Positions 24,863 through 33,070 of a DNA stretch of 64,000 nucleotides are shown one piece after another. A program made the position numbers and the translations under genes. This DNA is from Hyphomicrobiales bacterium. GTDB lineage: Bacteria; Pseudomonadota; Alphaproteobacteria; Rhizobiales; JAJFHC01. Position 1 is the stretch's first letter. The number at the start of each line of letters is the position of its first letter. The DNA is taken from NCBI GenBank assembly GCA_021775835.1, contig JAJFHC010000315.1, positions 21,827 to 85,826 on the forward strand, in the 5' to 3' direction. The notes beneath the pieces were generated by a model that was not told the DNA's origin, searched no databases, and worked only from the letters and a program-made list of their open reading frames with translations.

Positions 24863-25326
24863 ACGATAAGCTCAGGGAGAAGATGAAGCGAGTCGGCATC
24901 AAGTCCGTAAAGGAGGCATGTGAGTACACCGAGAACGAGTACATGAACATGCTCCGAGGGTTCAACTCACGAGACCTAAACGAGATCAAGACCATGGCCG
25001 CACTGTTTGGCTATCGCCTTCGGAGCCCGGTCAAGAACAACTCACCGATCGAGATGGGGCAGAGCTACTTCAACAAGCTGGGCGACTATAGCTGCACGCT
25101 GCCGTCCGGGACCTATGTCGGCAAGAGATGGAAGAGGCTGACCCCATACCGAATCGAGCCTTGGGAGGACAAGGTTTTCACCTGGACGATGGGTGAGTTC
25201 TACGACATCGGCAGTAAGGACAGAATCGGGATCAACTGGAGACCAATCGTACTCATGAACTCGGAGACCGTCTTTGGAGAGCTGCTCAAGAGACTCCCAT
25301 TCCTTTGGCCTGAGGTTGCGCCATGA
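24859..25326 (+). CDS. Hypothetical protein
   Basis: 155 aa. The first 50 residues are helical and could fold as an HTH-like bundle (RVGIKSVKEACEYT); the rest is beta-rich with many aromatics. No match recognised. ATGA overlaps on both sides. Confidence 0.55.
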   Translation: MNDKLREKMKRVGIKSVKEACEYTENEYMNMLRGFNSRDLNEIKTMAALFGYRLRSPVKNNSPIEMGQSYFNKLGDYSCTLPSGTYVGKRWKRLTPYRIEPWEDKVFTWTMGEFYDIGSKDRIGINWRPIVLMNSETVFGELLKRLPFLWPEVAP

Positions 25327-25727
25327 GCGAGTTCACCAACGACAACCTTCGGTGGATCATTCAGTCGGGTAGTCGGACGGAGGCAAGGCTCGCCAGCGAA
25401 CTCCTCGAGGCCAGGCGGCCAGCGGAAGAGCCATACCCTCCAAAGCGGGTCGGCCCTCGTTGTGGCCATGCTCAAAAGCCAGCACCAGGCGGCCATCCCT
25501 GGGTCGCCCTCTTTCCGTGCCCATACCCGGACTGTCCCGAGGGTACGCTCGCTAAGCGCTACCACCACCGCGTCCCTAGAACGGGCCCAATAATGAGCGA
25601 GCGAGACCTCTACAACGGCAAGGGCGAGGAGTTGGTCTACGAGAGCCTCCAGTACCGATTCACGCACGATGATGCCAAAGGCAAAGGCTATGACTTCGAC
25701 GGCTACGCCTGGGAGCTCGTGACATGA
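25323..25727 (+). CDS. Hypothetical protein
   Basis: 134 aa. Helical start, CGHAQ and CPYPDC in the middle, and a mixed end. The Cys/His set could bind zinc. Function unknown. Confidence 0.55.
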   Translation: MSEFTNDNLRWIIQSGSRTEARLASELLEARRPAEEPYPPKRVGPRCGHAQKPAPGGHPWVALFPCPYPDCPEGTLAKRYHHRVPRTGPIMSERDLYNGKGEELVYESLQYRFTHDDAKGKGYDFDGYAWELVT

Positions 25728-25930
25728 GCCGCCACTTCAAGCTCTACTACGACACGGGCGAGCGAGGCCGCCCCCGCGCATTCCTGGCTTCCTATGCCTC
25801 AGAGCAGGCAGCTCGGGACGCCGTGGAGTCTTGGTTCGGGCAACTCCCCAAGCAACGGTGCTGGGACATCGCTCTGGCCATGAACCACCAAGTCCTAGAA
25901 GTATGGACCCACCCGGAGCTTGATTCGTGA
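25724..25930 (+). CDS. Small hypothetical protein
   Basis: 68 aa, Arg- and aromatic-rich, with an early HFKLYYDTGERG strand pair and a helix (EQAARDAVESWF). Overlaps as ATGA with the gene before and GTGA with the next. Not recognised. Confidence 0.55.
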   Translation: MSRHFKLYYDTGERGRPRAFLASYASEQAARDAVESWFGQLPKQRCWDIALAMNHQVLEVWTHPELDS

Positions 25931-26439
25931 GCGCCGTCATCAGTCCTTGTGGCCTATACCGATACACTCTGGAGCGTGAGCTTGACAGCGTTGGAATCGA
26001 CTGGCGGGTGCTTCTGTGGATCATGCTCAATCCGAGCAAGGCGGGTGCCGAACTGGACGATCCAACGATCCGTAAGTGCAACGGGTTCACGGCCAGACTG
26101 GGCTACGATCGTCACCGTGTGGGAAATTTGTACGCCTGGCGTGCAACGAAGCCAAGGGCACTGGCTGCGCATGAGGTGGCAGATCCAGTGGGCCCAGAGA
26201 ATGACGCATATCTGGGCCACGCCATTGCCGCCGCATCCATGGTGATTGTGGCATGGGGAGCCCATATCCTACCAAAGAGGCTGGCTGTGTCCAAGGCCGC
26301 TCGTGTAGCCAGATTCATGGAGATCGTTGGGCCACACCAAAAGCTCTGGTGTCTTGGGACTAGCGCGGATGGATCACCGCGCCATCCGCTAATGCTGCCG
26401 TACTCGACGCCCTTGGAGCGATGGGAGTTGCCGTCATGA
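25927..26439 (+). CDS. DUF1643 protein
   Basis: 170 aa, GTG start. YRYTLER, MLNPSKAG, DDPTIRKC and GNLYAWRATKP are the conserved blocks of DUF1643, a family found in phages and bacteria with no proven role. The C-terminal GTSADGSPRHPL block is also kept. Length is normal. Confidence 0.88.
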   Translation: MSAVISPCGLYRYTLERELDSVGIDWRVLLWIMLNPSKAGAELDDPTIRKCNGFTARLGYDRHRVGNLYAWRATKPRALAAHEVADPVGPENDAYLGHAIAAASMVIVAWGAHILPKRLAVSKAARVARFMEIVGPHQKLWCLGTSADGSPRHPLMLPYSTPLERWELPS

Positions 26440-26894
26440 AACGCTCACCAATGAAACGAGGCACCGGGATGAAGCGCACCGGGATGAATCGCTCACGTCC
26501 TATGTCGTCGGGCACTCCGAAACACTCACCGAATCCTCAAACGAAGTCGAAAAAGCGGAAGCACAAGACCAAGTACGCGATGCGCGAGAGGGATTTCGAC
26601 TACATGGAGTGGGTGAAGTGCCAACCGTGCGTCCTAGCCGACACCGAGGGCGCGGGGCCATGCACCGGGGTTGTGGAGGCCGACCACGCGGGCGACCGCG
26701 GCATGGGACAGAAGGCACCCGACAACACCTGCATCCCCCTTTGCTCCGGGCATCACCTGGACCGCCACGCTTGCACCGGGTTCTTCCGCGGCCGTCCCAA
26801 GCCCTGGAAGCGGGAATGGCGCCACGCGACAATTGCCAGGACCCAGGCGGAGCACGAGCGATGCGGAGGAGGAACTATCGATGCGGTGTTCTAG
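26436..26894 (+). CDS. HNH-type zinc nuclease-like protein
   Basis: 152 aa (ATGA overlap). A Lys/Arg/Met/Pro-rich N-terminal arm (residues 1-50) precedes CQPCVLAD, then VEADHAGDRGMGQKAPDN and CSGHHLDRH, the order of the HNH/DUF968-like recombination proteins of phages. Asp-His, Asn and His are in place for a metal site. Likely a nuclease in recombination; the basic arm should bind DNA. Confidence 0.7.
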   Translation: MKRSPMKRGTGMKRTGMNRSRPMSSGTPKHSPNPQTKSKKRKHKTKYAMRERDFDYMEWVKCQPCVLADTEGAGPCTGVVEADHAGDRGMGQKAPDNTCIPLCSGHHLDRHACTGFFRGRPKPWKREWRHATIARTQAEHERCGGGTIDAVF

Positions 26895-27141
26895 TCACAG
26901 TTGGAAATACTGGCTGAGCTCAGAAGGCGGGCTCATGATCCCCAAGGAGTTCGACCGCATCGACACCGATCGCAAGGACACCCACTGCGTAGACAGCCGG
27001 AAGTGCCTGGCGTGCGGTGAGGTGGAAACCTTCTCCCACATCGACCACGGAGGCCGGAAGGACCGGAGCACTTGGGTTGAGGTGTGGATCCCGCCCGCTA
27101 CGCCGCGAACTCCGCCATGGGAGGACCATGTTCAGCGATAA
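26881..27141 (+). CDS. Hypothetical protein with Cys pairs
   Basis: 86 aa from an ATG overlapping the upstream gene by 14 nt. RKCLACGEVE gives a zinc knuckle; the early CSSHSWKYW part resembles other small phage ribbons in this window. Function unknown. Confidence 0.55.
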   Translation: MRCSSHSWKYWLSSEGGLMIPKEFDRIDTDRKDTHCVDSRKCLACGEVETFSHIDHGGRKDRSTWVEVWIPPATPRTPPWEDHVQR

Positions 27142-27364
27142 ACTGATGGTCTCCGACTTGGGCATCCTCTTCGCCCGGTTCCAGTGGTTCCGCCGCTGGA
27201 TTGGCGGACGCTGGGAGCTTTGGTGGGTCGACCACCCCGTGTGTGCCGAGGTCTGGCACTGGCGAGACCTTGGTGACAACCTAGAAAATCCACCCACCTG
27301 TATCTGCCGAGGCGTTCCTCTCATCGAGGACTACCGAGAACCGAGAGCGAGGATTCAACAATGA
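27128..27364 (+). CDS. Small Trp-rich hypothetical protein
   Basis: 78 aa; starts inside the upstream gene end (14 nt). Six Trp occur in the central FQWFRRWIGGRWELWW stretch. Cys at the end (CICRG). Function unknown. Next gene follows in an ATGA overlap. Confidence 0.5.
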   Translation: MFSDKLMVSDLGILFARFQWFRRWIGGRWELWWVDHPVCAEVWHWRDLGDNLENPPTCICRGVPLIEDYREPRARIQQ

Positions 27365-27513
27365 AACAGTTCGCCGCATTCATGGGTATGATTGCCCACC
27401 TAATCGCCATCCACAACGAGGACCACAACCACGGCCGAACCTGCGGTCGCTGCGGTCGCCCTGTCCCCGGTGGCTGCCGCTACTACCACGCCGACGGAGC
27501 CTGCCTACGATGA
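27361..27513 (+). CDS. Very small zinc-knuckle protein
   Basis: 50 aa, flanked by ATGA overlaps at both ends, which argues that it is a real gene in spite of its size. A helical first half with HNEDHNHG is followed by CGRCGRP and two further Cys, a plausible single zinc site. Confidence 0.55.
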   Translation: MKQFAAFMGMIAHLIAIHNEDHNHGRTCGRCGRPVPGGCRYYHADGACLR

Positions 27514-27920
27514 CAAAGCAAGAACTAGCAGAATCGTTGAAATCGTTGAAGGTTATCCCGTGCGTAACATGCGGAAAGGACACCCGAACAGTCAAGCAAC
27601 TCATTGAATGCCGTAAGCATTTCGTCGAGGACCTTCGACTTGCCAAGAAGGAGATCGAACGCCTCCAGGCTATCGAGAAGACCATCAACACACCCCAGAC
27701 CGAGGACTTCATCGAGGCTGTCAAGAACGAGGCCGCCCACCAGACGAAGCGCTGGGGAGGAGAGCACGACGACAGCAAGGCCCCAGAGGACTGGATGTGG
27801 CTCCTCGGCTGGCTCATATCGAAGGCAGTCCAGCAACCCGAGAAGCGCCTCCACCACATCGTCACCAGCGCCGCGGCCCTTGCTCAGTGGCACCGACAGG
27901 AGACCGAGCGCCGTGGATAG
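27510..27920 (+). CDS. Conserved phage protein, unknown function
   Basis: 136 aa. After an N-terminal CVTC and a coiled-coil-like helix, the C-terminal part (AAHQTKRWGGEHDDSK, W-x-W-L-L-G-W-L, then HHIVTSAAALAQWH) matches a widespread phage family of unknown role. The TAG stop is followed in the same frame by the main part of the next gene, which is unusual (see the methyltransferase-like entry). Confidence 0.7.
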   Translation: MTKQELAESLKSLKVIPCVTCGKDTRTVKQLIECRKHFVEDLRLAKKEIERLQAIEKTINTPQTEDFIEAVKNEAAHQTKRWGGEHDDSKAPEDWMWLLGWLISKAVQQPEKRLHHIVTSAAALAQWHRQETERRG

Positions 27921-28517
27921 GGAGAAGCGCCCAGCGCCCTCGCCGAAGTCCTCGCCCTCTGCCCACCCGAAGCCCGGGTCGCCGCATGGCTCAAGGGCTC
28001 GCGCCGCAGCGTCTCCTACAGGCCTCGGGACGCTTGGGAGCCCCTAATTGTCGTGCGCGGCCGCCCTCGACGGATGGAGGAAACCGAGGAGTTGAGCAAC
28101 GACCTCGTCTGGGGTGGCCGCCAGCACTCGCACCCGGACGCCCTTATCGGGATGAAGCCCGCCGCCTTCTGCGAATGGATGTTTCGCCAGCTCGGCGCGG
28201 AGGTTACCGACACTTTGGACGATATCTTCCCCGGATCTGGAGCAGTTGCCCGCGCCTGGAAACTCTTCGCGCCCGGCTTGCCACCTCAACTCTCCATGTT
28301 CCCGGAGCCGTCGCGTGGTGATGAGGGAGCGCCTTCCAGACTCACCGAGGCCCAGAACCGTCTCGCCGAGCAGCTACAGCCGTCTCGCGTCGACGAGCGA
28401 CCCGTCCCGGCTGCAGTCGCGACCTATCGCCCTGAGGAGCCCGAGGTGGTATGCATCGCCCGCTGCGTCCCCGATGCCCTCTTCGATTGCATCCACTGCG
28501 GCAGGAACGTTGGATGA
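27913..28517 (+). pseudogene. Methyltransferase-like gene with an apparent -1 frameshift
   Basis: A GTG at 27913 with an AGGAGA ribosome site starts VDREKRPAPSP, but the matching continuation EVLALCPPEARVAAWLKG is in the -1 frame from about 27945, and the rest of the protein (ALIGMKPAAFCEWMF, then LDDIFPGSGAVARAW) stays in that frame to 28517. The DDIFPGSG motif is like methyltransferase motif I. In the downstream frame no start codon exists before 28053. I know of similar phage proteins that run through this junction without a break. Either one base is missing from the sequence, the gene is broken, or it needs frameshifting; no classic slippery heptamer is present. Confidence 0.65.
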
Positions 28518-28867
28518 TTGAAGACATGGACACCGGGACGATGGTCGCCCCTCACGTCCGGCGCGTGACAGTCCGCGGCCGAACCGTACACATCATCGAT
28601 ATGACTACGAGAACCGGGTCGAACACCGAGCACTACGACAACTTCGCGGACCCAGCCGCGGTCGAGACTCTCCGCCGGCTCCTGCGACGGATGAAGAACC
28701 TCAAGCCCCTACCGCGCCGCCGCATCCCTTGGACTAGTTCCCAAGTGTGGACCCATCCTCTAGTCCACCCAGACTTCCCCTACTGCCGGGGCGAACTGGC
28801 AGCCAACGCACGAACCCTACGCTGGCGGGTAAAAGCTAAGCCCGCGCGAGCAGAGCCCAAGCGGTGA
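28514..28867 (+). CDS. Hypothetical basic protein
   Basis: 117 aa (ATGA overlap). A beta-rich first half (VRRVTVRGRTVHIIDM), a helix with LRRLLRRMKN and a strongly basic tail. It might bind nucleic acid. No known family. Confidence 0.5.
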   Translation: MIEDMDTGTMVAPHVRRVTVRGRTVHIIDMTTRTGSNTEHYDNFADPAAVETLRRLLRRMKNLKPLPRRRIPWTSSQVWTHPLVHPDFPYCRGELAANARTLRWRVKAKPARAEPKR

Positions 28868-29127
28868 CGGACCAGCTTCCTTCCCTCGTCCCGTGTGATC
28901 AGTCGGTACAAACCGTGGGTCCGCGGGCGAGATTAGAGCCGTCGTGGCGGTACCGCGGAAAGAGCAAAGGCCCGGCAGTAACCGGACCTTCACAACTGCC
29001 AATCGATAAAGACCAGACAGCAACAGGACACCAGGATAGCACGGGCGCCAGCCGTCGTGCGAGTACTCCTAGAAGTTGGGTCCCAGCAGGTAGCCGATTC
29101 CTCGGCCCCAGATCTCACCTGGATTAA
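28864..29127 (+). CDS. Doubtful small ORF at the operon end
   Basis: 87 aa, GTG start in a GTGA overlap with the preceding stop, the junction style used throughout this operon. The protein is Ser/Pro/Arg/Gly-rich with no hydrophobic core and no motif, so it may be chance translation of non-coding DNA next to the small-terminase candidate. It contains a GCGGTACCGC palindrome (28947-28956). Confidence 0.3.
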   Translation: MTDQLPSLVPCDQSVQTVGPRARLEPSWRYRGKSKGPAVTGPSQLPIDKDQTATGHQDSTGASRRASTPRSWVPAGSRFLGPRSHLD

Positions 29128-29196
29128 ACCTGTTGGCTGAGAGTCGTAGACTACCACAAATGACCAAGATGTACATTTCCGAAAGTACCTATCGAC
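29128..29196. other. Non-coding stretch before the HTH gene; packaging-site candidate region
   Basis: From 28868 to 29239 there is no convincing gene. The stretch holds a palindrome at 28947-28956, a weak hairpin at 28967-28990 and the promoter at 29197-29225. Phage cos or pac sites often lie next to the small terminase gene; no such site can be recognised by sequence alone. Confidence 0.25.
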
Positions 29197-29225
29197 TTGA
29201 CGTAAGTTTCCCCCGCAGATATGTT
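29197..29225 (+). promoter_or_regulatory. Strong sigma70-type promoter
   Basis: TTGACG, a 17-nt spacer and TATGTT. The ATG at 29240 lies 14 nt after the -10 and has no ribosome site, so the leader would be only about 8 nt. It starts the operon with the small-terminase candidate. Confidence 0.65.
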
Positions 29226-29239
29226 CAGTTCACCACTTC

Positions 29240-30046
29240 ATGGCAAAAGTAAAAGCTAAGAAAAAACGGGGGCCTGGGACGCGCAGGATTTCAGCGGAGT
29301 TTTATGAGGGATTAGTCGAGGCCTTCAGAGCTAACCCAGGAAATATCACGGCCGCTGCCAAAGCTGTCGGGACCAGTCGCCCAACCGCCAAGCGTGGATG
29401 GCTTCGAGGTTGGGAAAAGTTCGACTGGGCTCCACCAATTCAAGACGTTATCGCCAACGAGCAAGAGATTGCCAGAGCTCGTATCGAGGATGAGAAGGAG
29501 GCAGAGCAAGTCCGAGAGGAGCTAATCAACCCGGTGGGAGGTATCGCCGCGGTAGCTGAACAGCGCCGGGAAGCTCACCTGAAAGCTCAGTCCGACAGAG
29601 CCAAGGCAAGAGAGAACGCCATCCAGGCCAGGGTCGAACAGGGCAAGATGATAGCCGGCGTCCGCCAGCTTGTTATGCAATGCGAGGCCCTCATCGGTAA
29701 GCGATTCCAAGGAGCATCGGAACTTGCCGACCGAATCAACAAGGAGATGCGCAAGCTAGCCAAGGCCTCTGATAAGGAATTCAACCTGACTAAGGCAACT
29801 CAACTACTTAGGCTTCATAACGCGGACGTCCGAAGCGTGTCCCAGTCGGCCAAGAGAGCATTTGAACTGGAGCAGGTCCACCTGGGTGAACCTTCTCAGA
29901 TCGTAGGGGTTCAGACGACCCACTTCGACGACGCCGACGAGGAGACACTTAAAAAGGAGATCCGCAAAGCACTAGAAGCTATGGATGATTACGGAGACGA
30001 TAGTACAGTGGTAGAGGCTGGCGAGGCCGAAGTGGTCCGCCATTAG
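29240..30046 (+). CDS. HTH and coiled-coil protein, candidate terminase small subunit
   Basis: 268 aa. After a basic start, residues 15-60 form a helix-turn-helix (GNITAAAKAVGTSRPTAKR). Residues 70-170 are long charged helices, then further helices and an acidic tail. HTH plus coiled coil is the general plan of small terminase subunits, which bind the packaging site; but the large subunit is 8.4 kb downstream, so a transcription regulator is also possible. Driven by the promoter just upstream. Confidence 0.55.
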   Translation: MAKVKAKKKRGPGTRRISAEFYEGLVEAFRANPGNITAAAKAVGTSRPTAKRGWLRGWEKFDWAPPIQDVIANEQEIARARIEDEKEAEQVREELINPVGGIAAVAEQRREAHLKAQSDRAKARENAIQARVEQGKMIAGVRQLVMQCEALIGKRFQGASELADRINKEMRKLAKASDKEFNLTKATQLLRLHNADVRSVSQSAKRAFELEQVHLGEPSQIVGVQTTHFDDADEETLKKEIRKALEAMDDYGDDSTVVEAGEAEVVRH

Positions 30047-30062
30047 GAGATAGGGAGCAGGG

Positions 30063-30338
30063 ATGATACGCAAAGCGATGACACAACAGGTGGTTAGCTA
30101 TGAGCTTTCCGCCAAGGAGCACGAAGACGCCCTCCGGGACTTCATCAACGACAACCGGACCAAGGACGGGACCGAGGGGTTCATTCCGCCGCGCAACCAC
30201 ACCGGCATCCAGGATGTCGATTTCACCCTGAGCTCAGACGGCGGCGCCGTCGTCTCGGTGATATACGAGGGCAAGACCGAGGAGAAGAAGCCCAAGGCGA
30301 AGTTGACAGAGAAGGAGGGACAGGATGGCAAAGTTTAG
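30063..30338 (+). CDS. Small hypothetical protein
   Basis: 91 aa, alpha/beta with a Lys/Glu tail. GGAGATAGGGAGCAGGG ahead of the ATG is a good ribosome site. An NDNRTKDGTEGF segment is not recognised. Overlaps the next gene by 14 nt. Confidence 0.6.
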   Translation: MIRKAMTQQVVSYELSAKEHEDALRDFINDNRTKDGTEGFIPPRNHTGIQDVDFTLSSDGGAVVSVIYEGKTEEKKPKAKLTEKEGQDGKV

Positions 30339-30597
30339 AAAGAAGCCGGTGGTCATTGAGGCGATGCAACTCCCACCAGAGGGCGACGACGCATCTGACG
30401 AACTCGTCGGTTGGCTGCACAAACACGCCGGAAGCCGCGAACTAGAATCAGGCCACAACGGCGCGTTGCTCATCCACACCCTGGAGGGGACGATGGAGGC
30501 CAGCCCTAACGACTGGATTATCATCGGAGTCCAGGGCGAGATGTACCCATGCAAGCCCGACATCTTCGAGGCGACCTACGAACCGGAGGAGCTATGA
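30325..30597 (+). CDS. Conserved phage protein (KFRKKPVVIEA family)
   Basis: 90 aa. Begins KFRKKPVVIEAMQL and ends with DWIIIGVQGEMYPCKPDIF, the hallmarks of one of the most widespread small phage protein families. Its structure should be a small beta-rich fold; the function is not known. All conserved positions are present. Confidence 0.85.
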   Translation: MAKFRKKPVVIEAMQLPPEGDDASDELVGWLHKHAGSRELESGHNGALLIHTLEGTMEASPNDWIIIGVQGEMYPCKPDIFEATYEPEEL

Positions 30598-30833
30598 TCC
30601 AGCTAGTCCTCGACCCCAATCGCGCCCCCTTCGGAGTCATTGCCGGCAAGCGGATGACCCGCGTCTCCGCCCGGCCCGTCCAGGAAGTAATGCGGTCCCT
30701 CGAGGCGGTGGAGACCAAGGACTGGTTCCCGCTCGGCCAGGAGGTCGCCCAAGACGGAGAGGGCCCATTCTTGACCTTCGCCGTCGCGATCGACGACCTC
30801 CAGTGGTGGGTGGACCACCTGGGCAACAGATAA
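30594..30833 (+). CDS. Small hypothetical protein
   Basis: 79 aa (ATGA overlap). Beta-rich start, then WFPLGQEVAQDGEGPFL and a DDLQWWVDHL helix at the end. Function unknown. The tRNA-like element begins 6 nt after its stop. Confidence 0.55.
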   Translation: MIQLVLDPNRAPFGVIAGKRMTRVSARPVQEVMRSLEAVETKDWFPLGQEVAQDGEGPFLTFAVAIDDLQWWVDHLGNR

Positions 30834-30839
30834 GCAAAT

Positions 30840-30908
30840 GGCAAGTCCGCACAGGGGTAACGCCAGGTAGCGGGGGTGTTGCGGGTTCGATCCCCGTGCT
30901 TGCCGCCA
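30840..30908 (+). ncRNA. tRNA-like element without a usable anticodon arm
   Basis: A 7-bp acceptor stem (30840-30846 with 30898-30904), discriminator G, an encoded CCA, and a perfect T arm (30881-30897, loop TTCGATC) are present. A D-loop-like GGGGTAA segment sits at 30854-30860. Only 16 nt (30865-30880) remain where the anticodon arm and variable loop should be (21 or more), and there is no 5-bp stem with T33. An alternative 6-bp stem pairs 30859-30864 with 30875-30880. It may be a degenerate tRNA or a non-decoding tRNA mimic. It lies in the 120-nt gap between two genes. Confidence 0.6.
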
Positions 30909-30953
30909 AGCCGCCGAGGACATTGGGCTCTCGGGGCAGATAGGAGAGATAGT

Positions 30954-31646
30954 ATGCGATGCGAATTAGACGACGACGGAAGCGGATGGTACTCCATCGA
31001 GAGTTGCGGGCCAAACAGACTCACAAGCGCGAGCGTTGAAGGAACAGCCGAGGAGATGCTGGCTATCGCCGAGGCTATCGAGATTGGGGGAAGCGTGAGC
31101 TTCCGGCGATGCGCCGCCCTGGAGACGAAGGACGGGTACGAGCTTTACAGCCCCCTGAATTCCATGGGAACCAACGGGCTCGTCTCAACAGAGGAGGCCC
31201 TTGAACTGGCTGCCGACATCCGCGAGAAGCTGAAAGACTGGAAACCCGAACCAGAGCAAGAGGAGCCCAGGATGACGGCCACCGACACCGCGTTCGCCTA
31301 CCACGCGACGGTCAACCTGAAGGTCCATCTGAGCCACCAAGTGTGCCAAATGGAAGGGGGCGAGAGCTACAAGTCTATCGACTCCAAGATTGTCGCCCAA
31401 GCTGTCGCGACTGCAGTAGAAGCCTTGACTGGCCCCGCGGCTGGCGAGCTTCCCCACCTCCGCCTATATCTCCACGGCTGCATGGTGACGGCCGACATCG
31501 ACGAACTTCATTGGATTGAGGAAGTGCCGGAACCTGTTAGGGCCAAGCGCTGCCAGAGCCCCAATTGCCAGAACGACATCCTCCGAGGTACCGACCAATC
31601 CACCCCTTACTGCTCGATGGCTTGCGCCGACGGAGACCACCAATGA
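30954..31646 (+). CDS. Hypothetical protein with C-terminal zinc cluster
   Basis: 230 aa from the ATG after an ATAGGAGAG ribosome site. Residues 1-85 are alpha/beta with repeats of Glu-Ala helices; a linker with PEPEQEEP follows; the middle is a second alpha/beta part; the end (CQSPNC, YCSMAC) is a zinc knuckle. Two-domain build, no known family. Confidence 0.6.
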   Translation: MRCELDDDGSGWYSIESCGPNRLTSASVEGTAEEMLAIAEAIEIGGSVSFRRCAALETKDGYELYSPLNSMGTNGLVSTEEALELAADIREKLKDWKPEPEQEEPRMTATDTAFAYHATVNLKVHLSHQVCQMEGGESYKSIDSKIVAQAVATAVEALTGPAAGELPHLRLYLHGCMVTADIDELHWIEEVPEPVRAKRCQSPNCQNDILRGTDQSTPYCSMACADGDHQ

Positions 31647-33070
31647 CAACAATCAGGCTCTGCCCGCAATGCGGAAACGACCAATCCTTCAGCACTGAGA
31701 GACGACCCAACGGCAACACCGGGTGCCTGGCGTGCGGGTTCAGGAATCCGACGGCCAAGTTCCAGGTTGAGGTCATGCCGATGCCTTCGCCAACCAAGGA
31801 ACCCAAGGCCTACATGCTGGCCTTGGCTGAGAAGCTCAAGGCCGAAGGCGGCAGGCAGATGACCCAGGGTGAGTGCAAGAACCTGGAGTTGGCCGAGTCT
31901 ACCCTCCGAATGAAAAAGGGAAGCCCGGCAGACTTTATGGCCGTCATGCCCGACCCGGGCGACACTCCGCCAGGCGGGATAGAGTTCGAGGCCGCGCCTG
32001 GTGCGTTCGACAGCTTGACTCGCGTAGAGTTGGTCAAGAAGTGCGAGGGCCTCACCACTCAACTAGCCGAACTTCTAAACAGTTCCATCGACCAAGCGGA
32101 GGTAGTGAACTCCGAGATGAATGAGCTCAACGAGACGACAGCCTCCCACGCCACCCGTATCAAGGTTCTCGACGATAAACTCACGGCCATGGCGGACGGC
32201 GCCGACACCGCGTGGGGCATCATCGCCAACGCGAGCAATTGGATGTCCGGCACAGATAACTCCTCCGACTGGGTAAAAGCCGCCATACGCTGGCGGGACG
32301 AGTTCTATCATCCGATGCTCGATGCACTCCTTAAACCGAAGAGCGCCACTGAGCCACTGATGGCTAATAACGCCGGCCCCGACGTCACAACTCCGCCGGC
32401 GGATGGCGCATGGGTTCCCCGCTGGGTCGCTATCACCCTCTGGGGCCTCCTTGACGACATCGACACCGCCAGCGACATGTTCAAGGATAACTACAAGGGG
32501 CTGGCGAACTACGTCTACAAGAAACAGCGCCAGCGCTTCCAGGTCGGGACCTCCGATGGCTATGAGGTCCAGTTCAACGGCTACAGCGACCCGCCCCGGG
32601 AAGTTCGAGACTGCGGGACGCTCGAAGGTCTCAACCACCTCGCCGCGGCTGCTGCTGGCTACATCAAGAAGCTCAAGGTCGATCACCACTTCGCCGAGGT
32701 CTTCATGGACAGCTTGGCGGACTACCCGGAGATTGTGGCTCTCATCCAGCCGCCCTCGGTCCCCAACTGCCCGCCGTGCCCAACTGGCTGGGAGAAGCTC
32801 CGCGACTCCGCCAACGCTGGCGAAATCAGCGAGGAGGAGTTGTTCTCCATGGGATTCTCGCGCTGGAACGAAGCTGGCGACGAGGCCGAGGGGGAGGACC
32901 TCATTCGCGGCGGAGTTCTCTGGCTCATGCCCGTCAACTGGTACGACGAGCTTCCCAAGGACTTCGATTTCGTCACCATCCACGGGACATCGTGTCGAGT
33001 CGACGCGGGGGCATCCAAGGACTCGCGGATGGGATACCTGGCCTTTGGCCTCGTTCGGTTTCAGTTTTGA
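31643..33070 (+). CDS. Large hypothetical protein with N-terminal zinc ribbon
   Basis: 475 aa (ATGA overlap). CPQC and CLACGF form an N-terminal ribbon. Residues 40-100 and 130-200 are helical and could be coiled coil; the rest is alpha/beta with a CPPCP pair. No catalytic motif recognised. It is one of the largest unassigned genes in the accessory block and could be a modular regulator or enzyme. Confidence 0.6.
   Translation: MTTIRLCPQCGNDQSFSTERRPNGNTGCLACGFRNPTAKFQVEVMPMPSPTKEPKAYMLALAEKLKAEGGRQMTQGECKNLELAESTLRMKKGSPADFMAVMPDPGDTPPGGIEFEAAPGAFDSLTRVELVKKCEGLTTQLAELLNSSIDQAEVVNSEMNELNETTASHATRIKVLDDKLTAMADGADTAWGIIANASNWMSGTDNSSDWVKAAIRWRDEFYHPMLDALLKPKSATEPLMANNAGPDVTTPPADGAWVPRWVAITLWGLLDDIDTASDMFKDNYKGLANYVYKKQRQRFQVGTSDGYEVQFNGYSDPPREVRDCGTLEGLNHLAAAAAGYIKKLKVDHHFAEVFMDSLADYPEIVALIQPPSVPNCPPCPTGWEKLRDSANAGEISEEELFSMGFSRWNEAGDEAEGEDLIRGGVLWLMPVNWYDELPKDFDFVTIHGTSCRVDAGASKDSRMGYLAFGLVRFQF

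Noticed and set aside
27510..28517. TAG readthrough joining two genes in the same frame
   Set aside because: The first protein ends where its family normally ends, and a ribosome site with GTG at 27913 plus a -1 shift explains the second gene better.
28868..29127. tRNA or CRISPR-like element in the gap
   Set aside because: No T-arm consensus and no repeat-spacer pattern were found.
30840..30908. Standard tRNA gene
   Set aside because: There is no anticodon stem-loop and the element is too short; kept only as a tRNA-like element.
32075..32983. 302-codon leftward ORF
   Set aside because: Shadow of the large zinc-ribbon gene; Val/Gly/Glu bias and no start signal.
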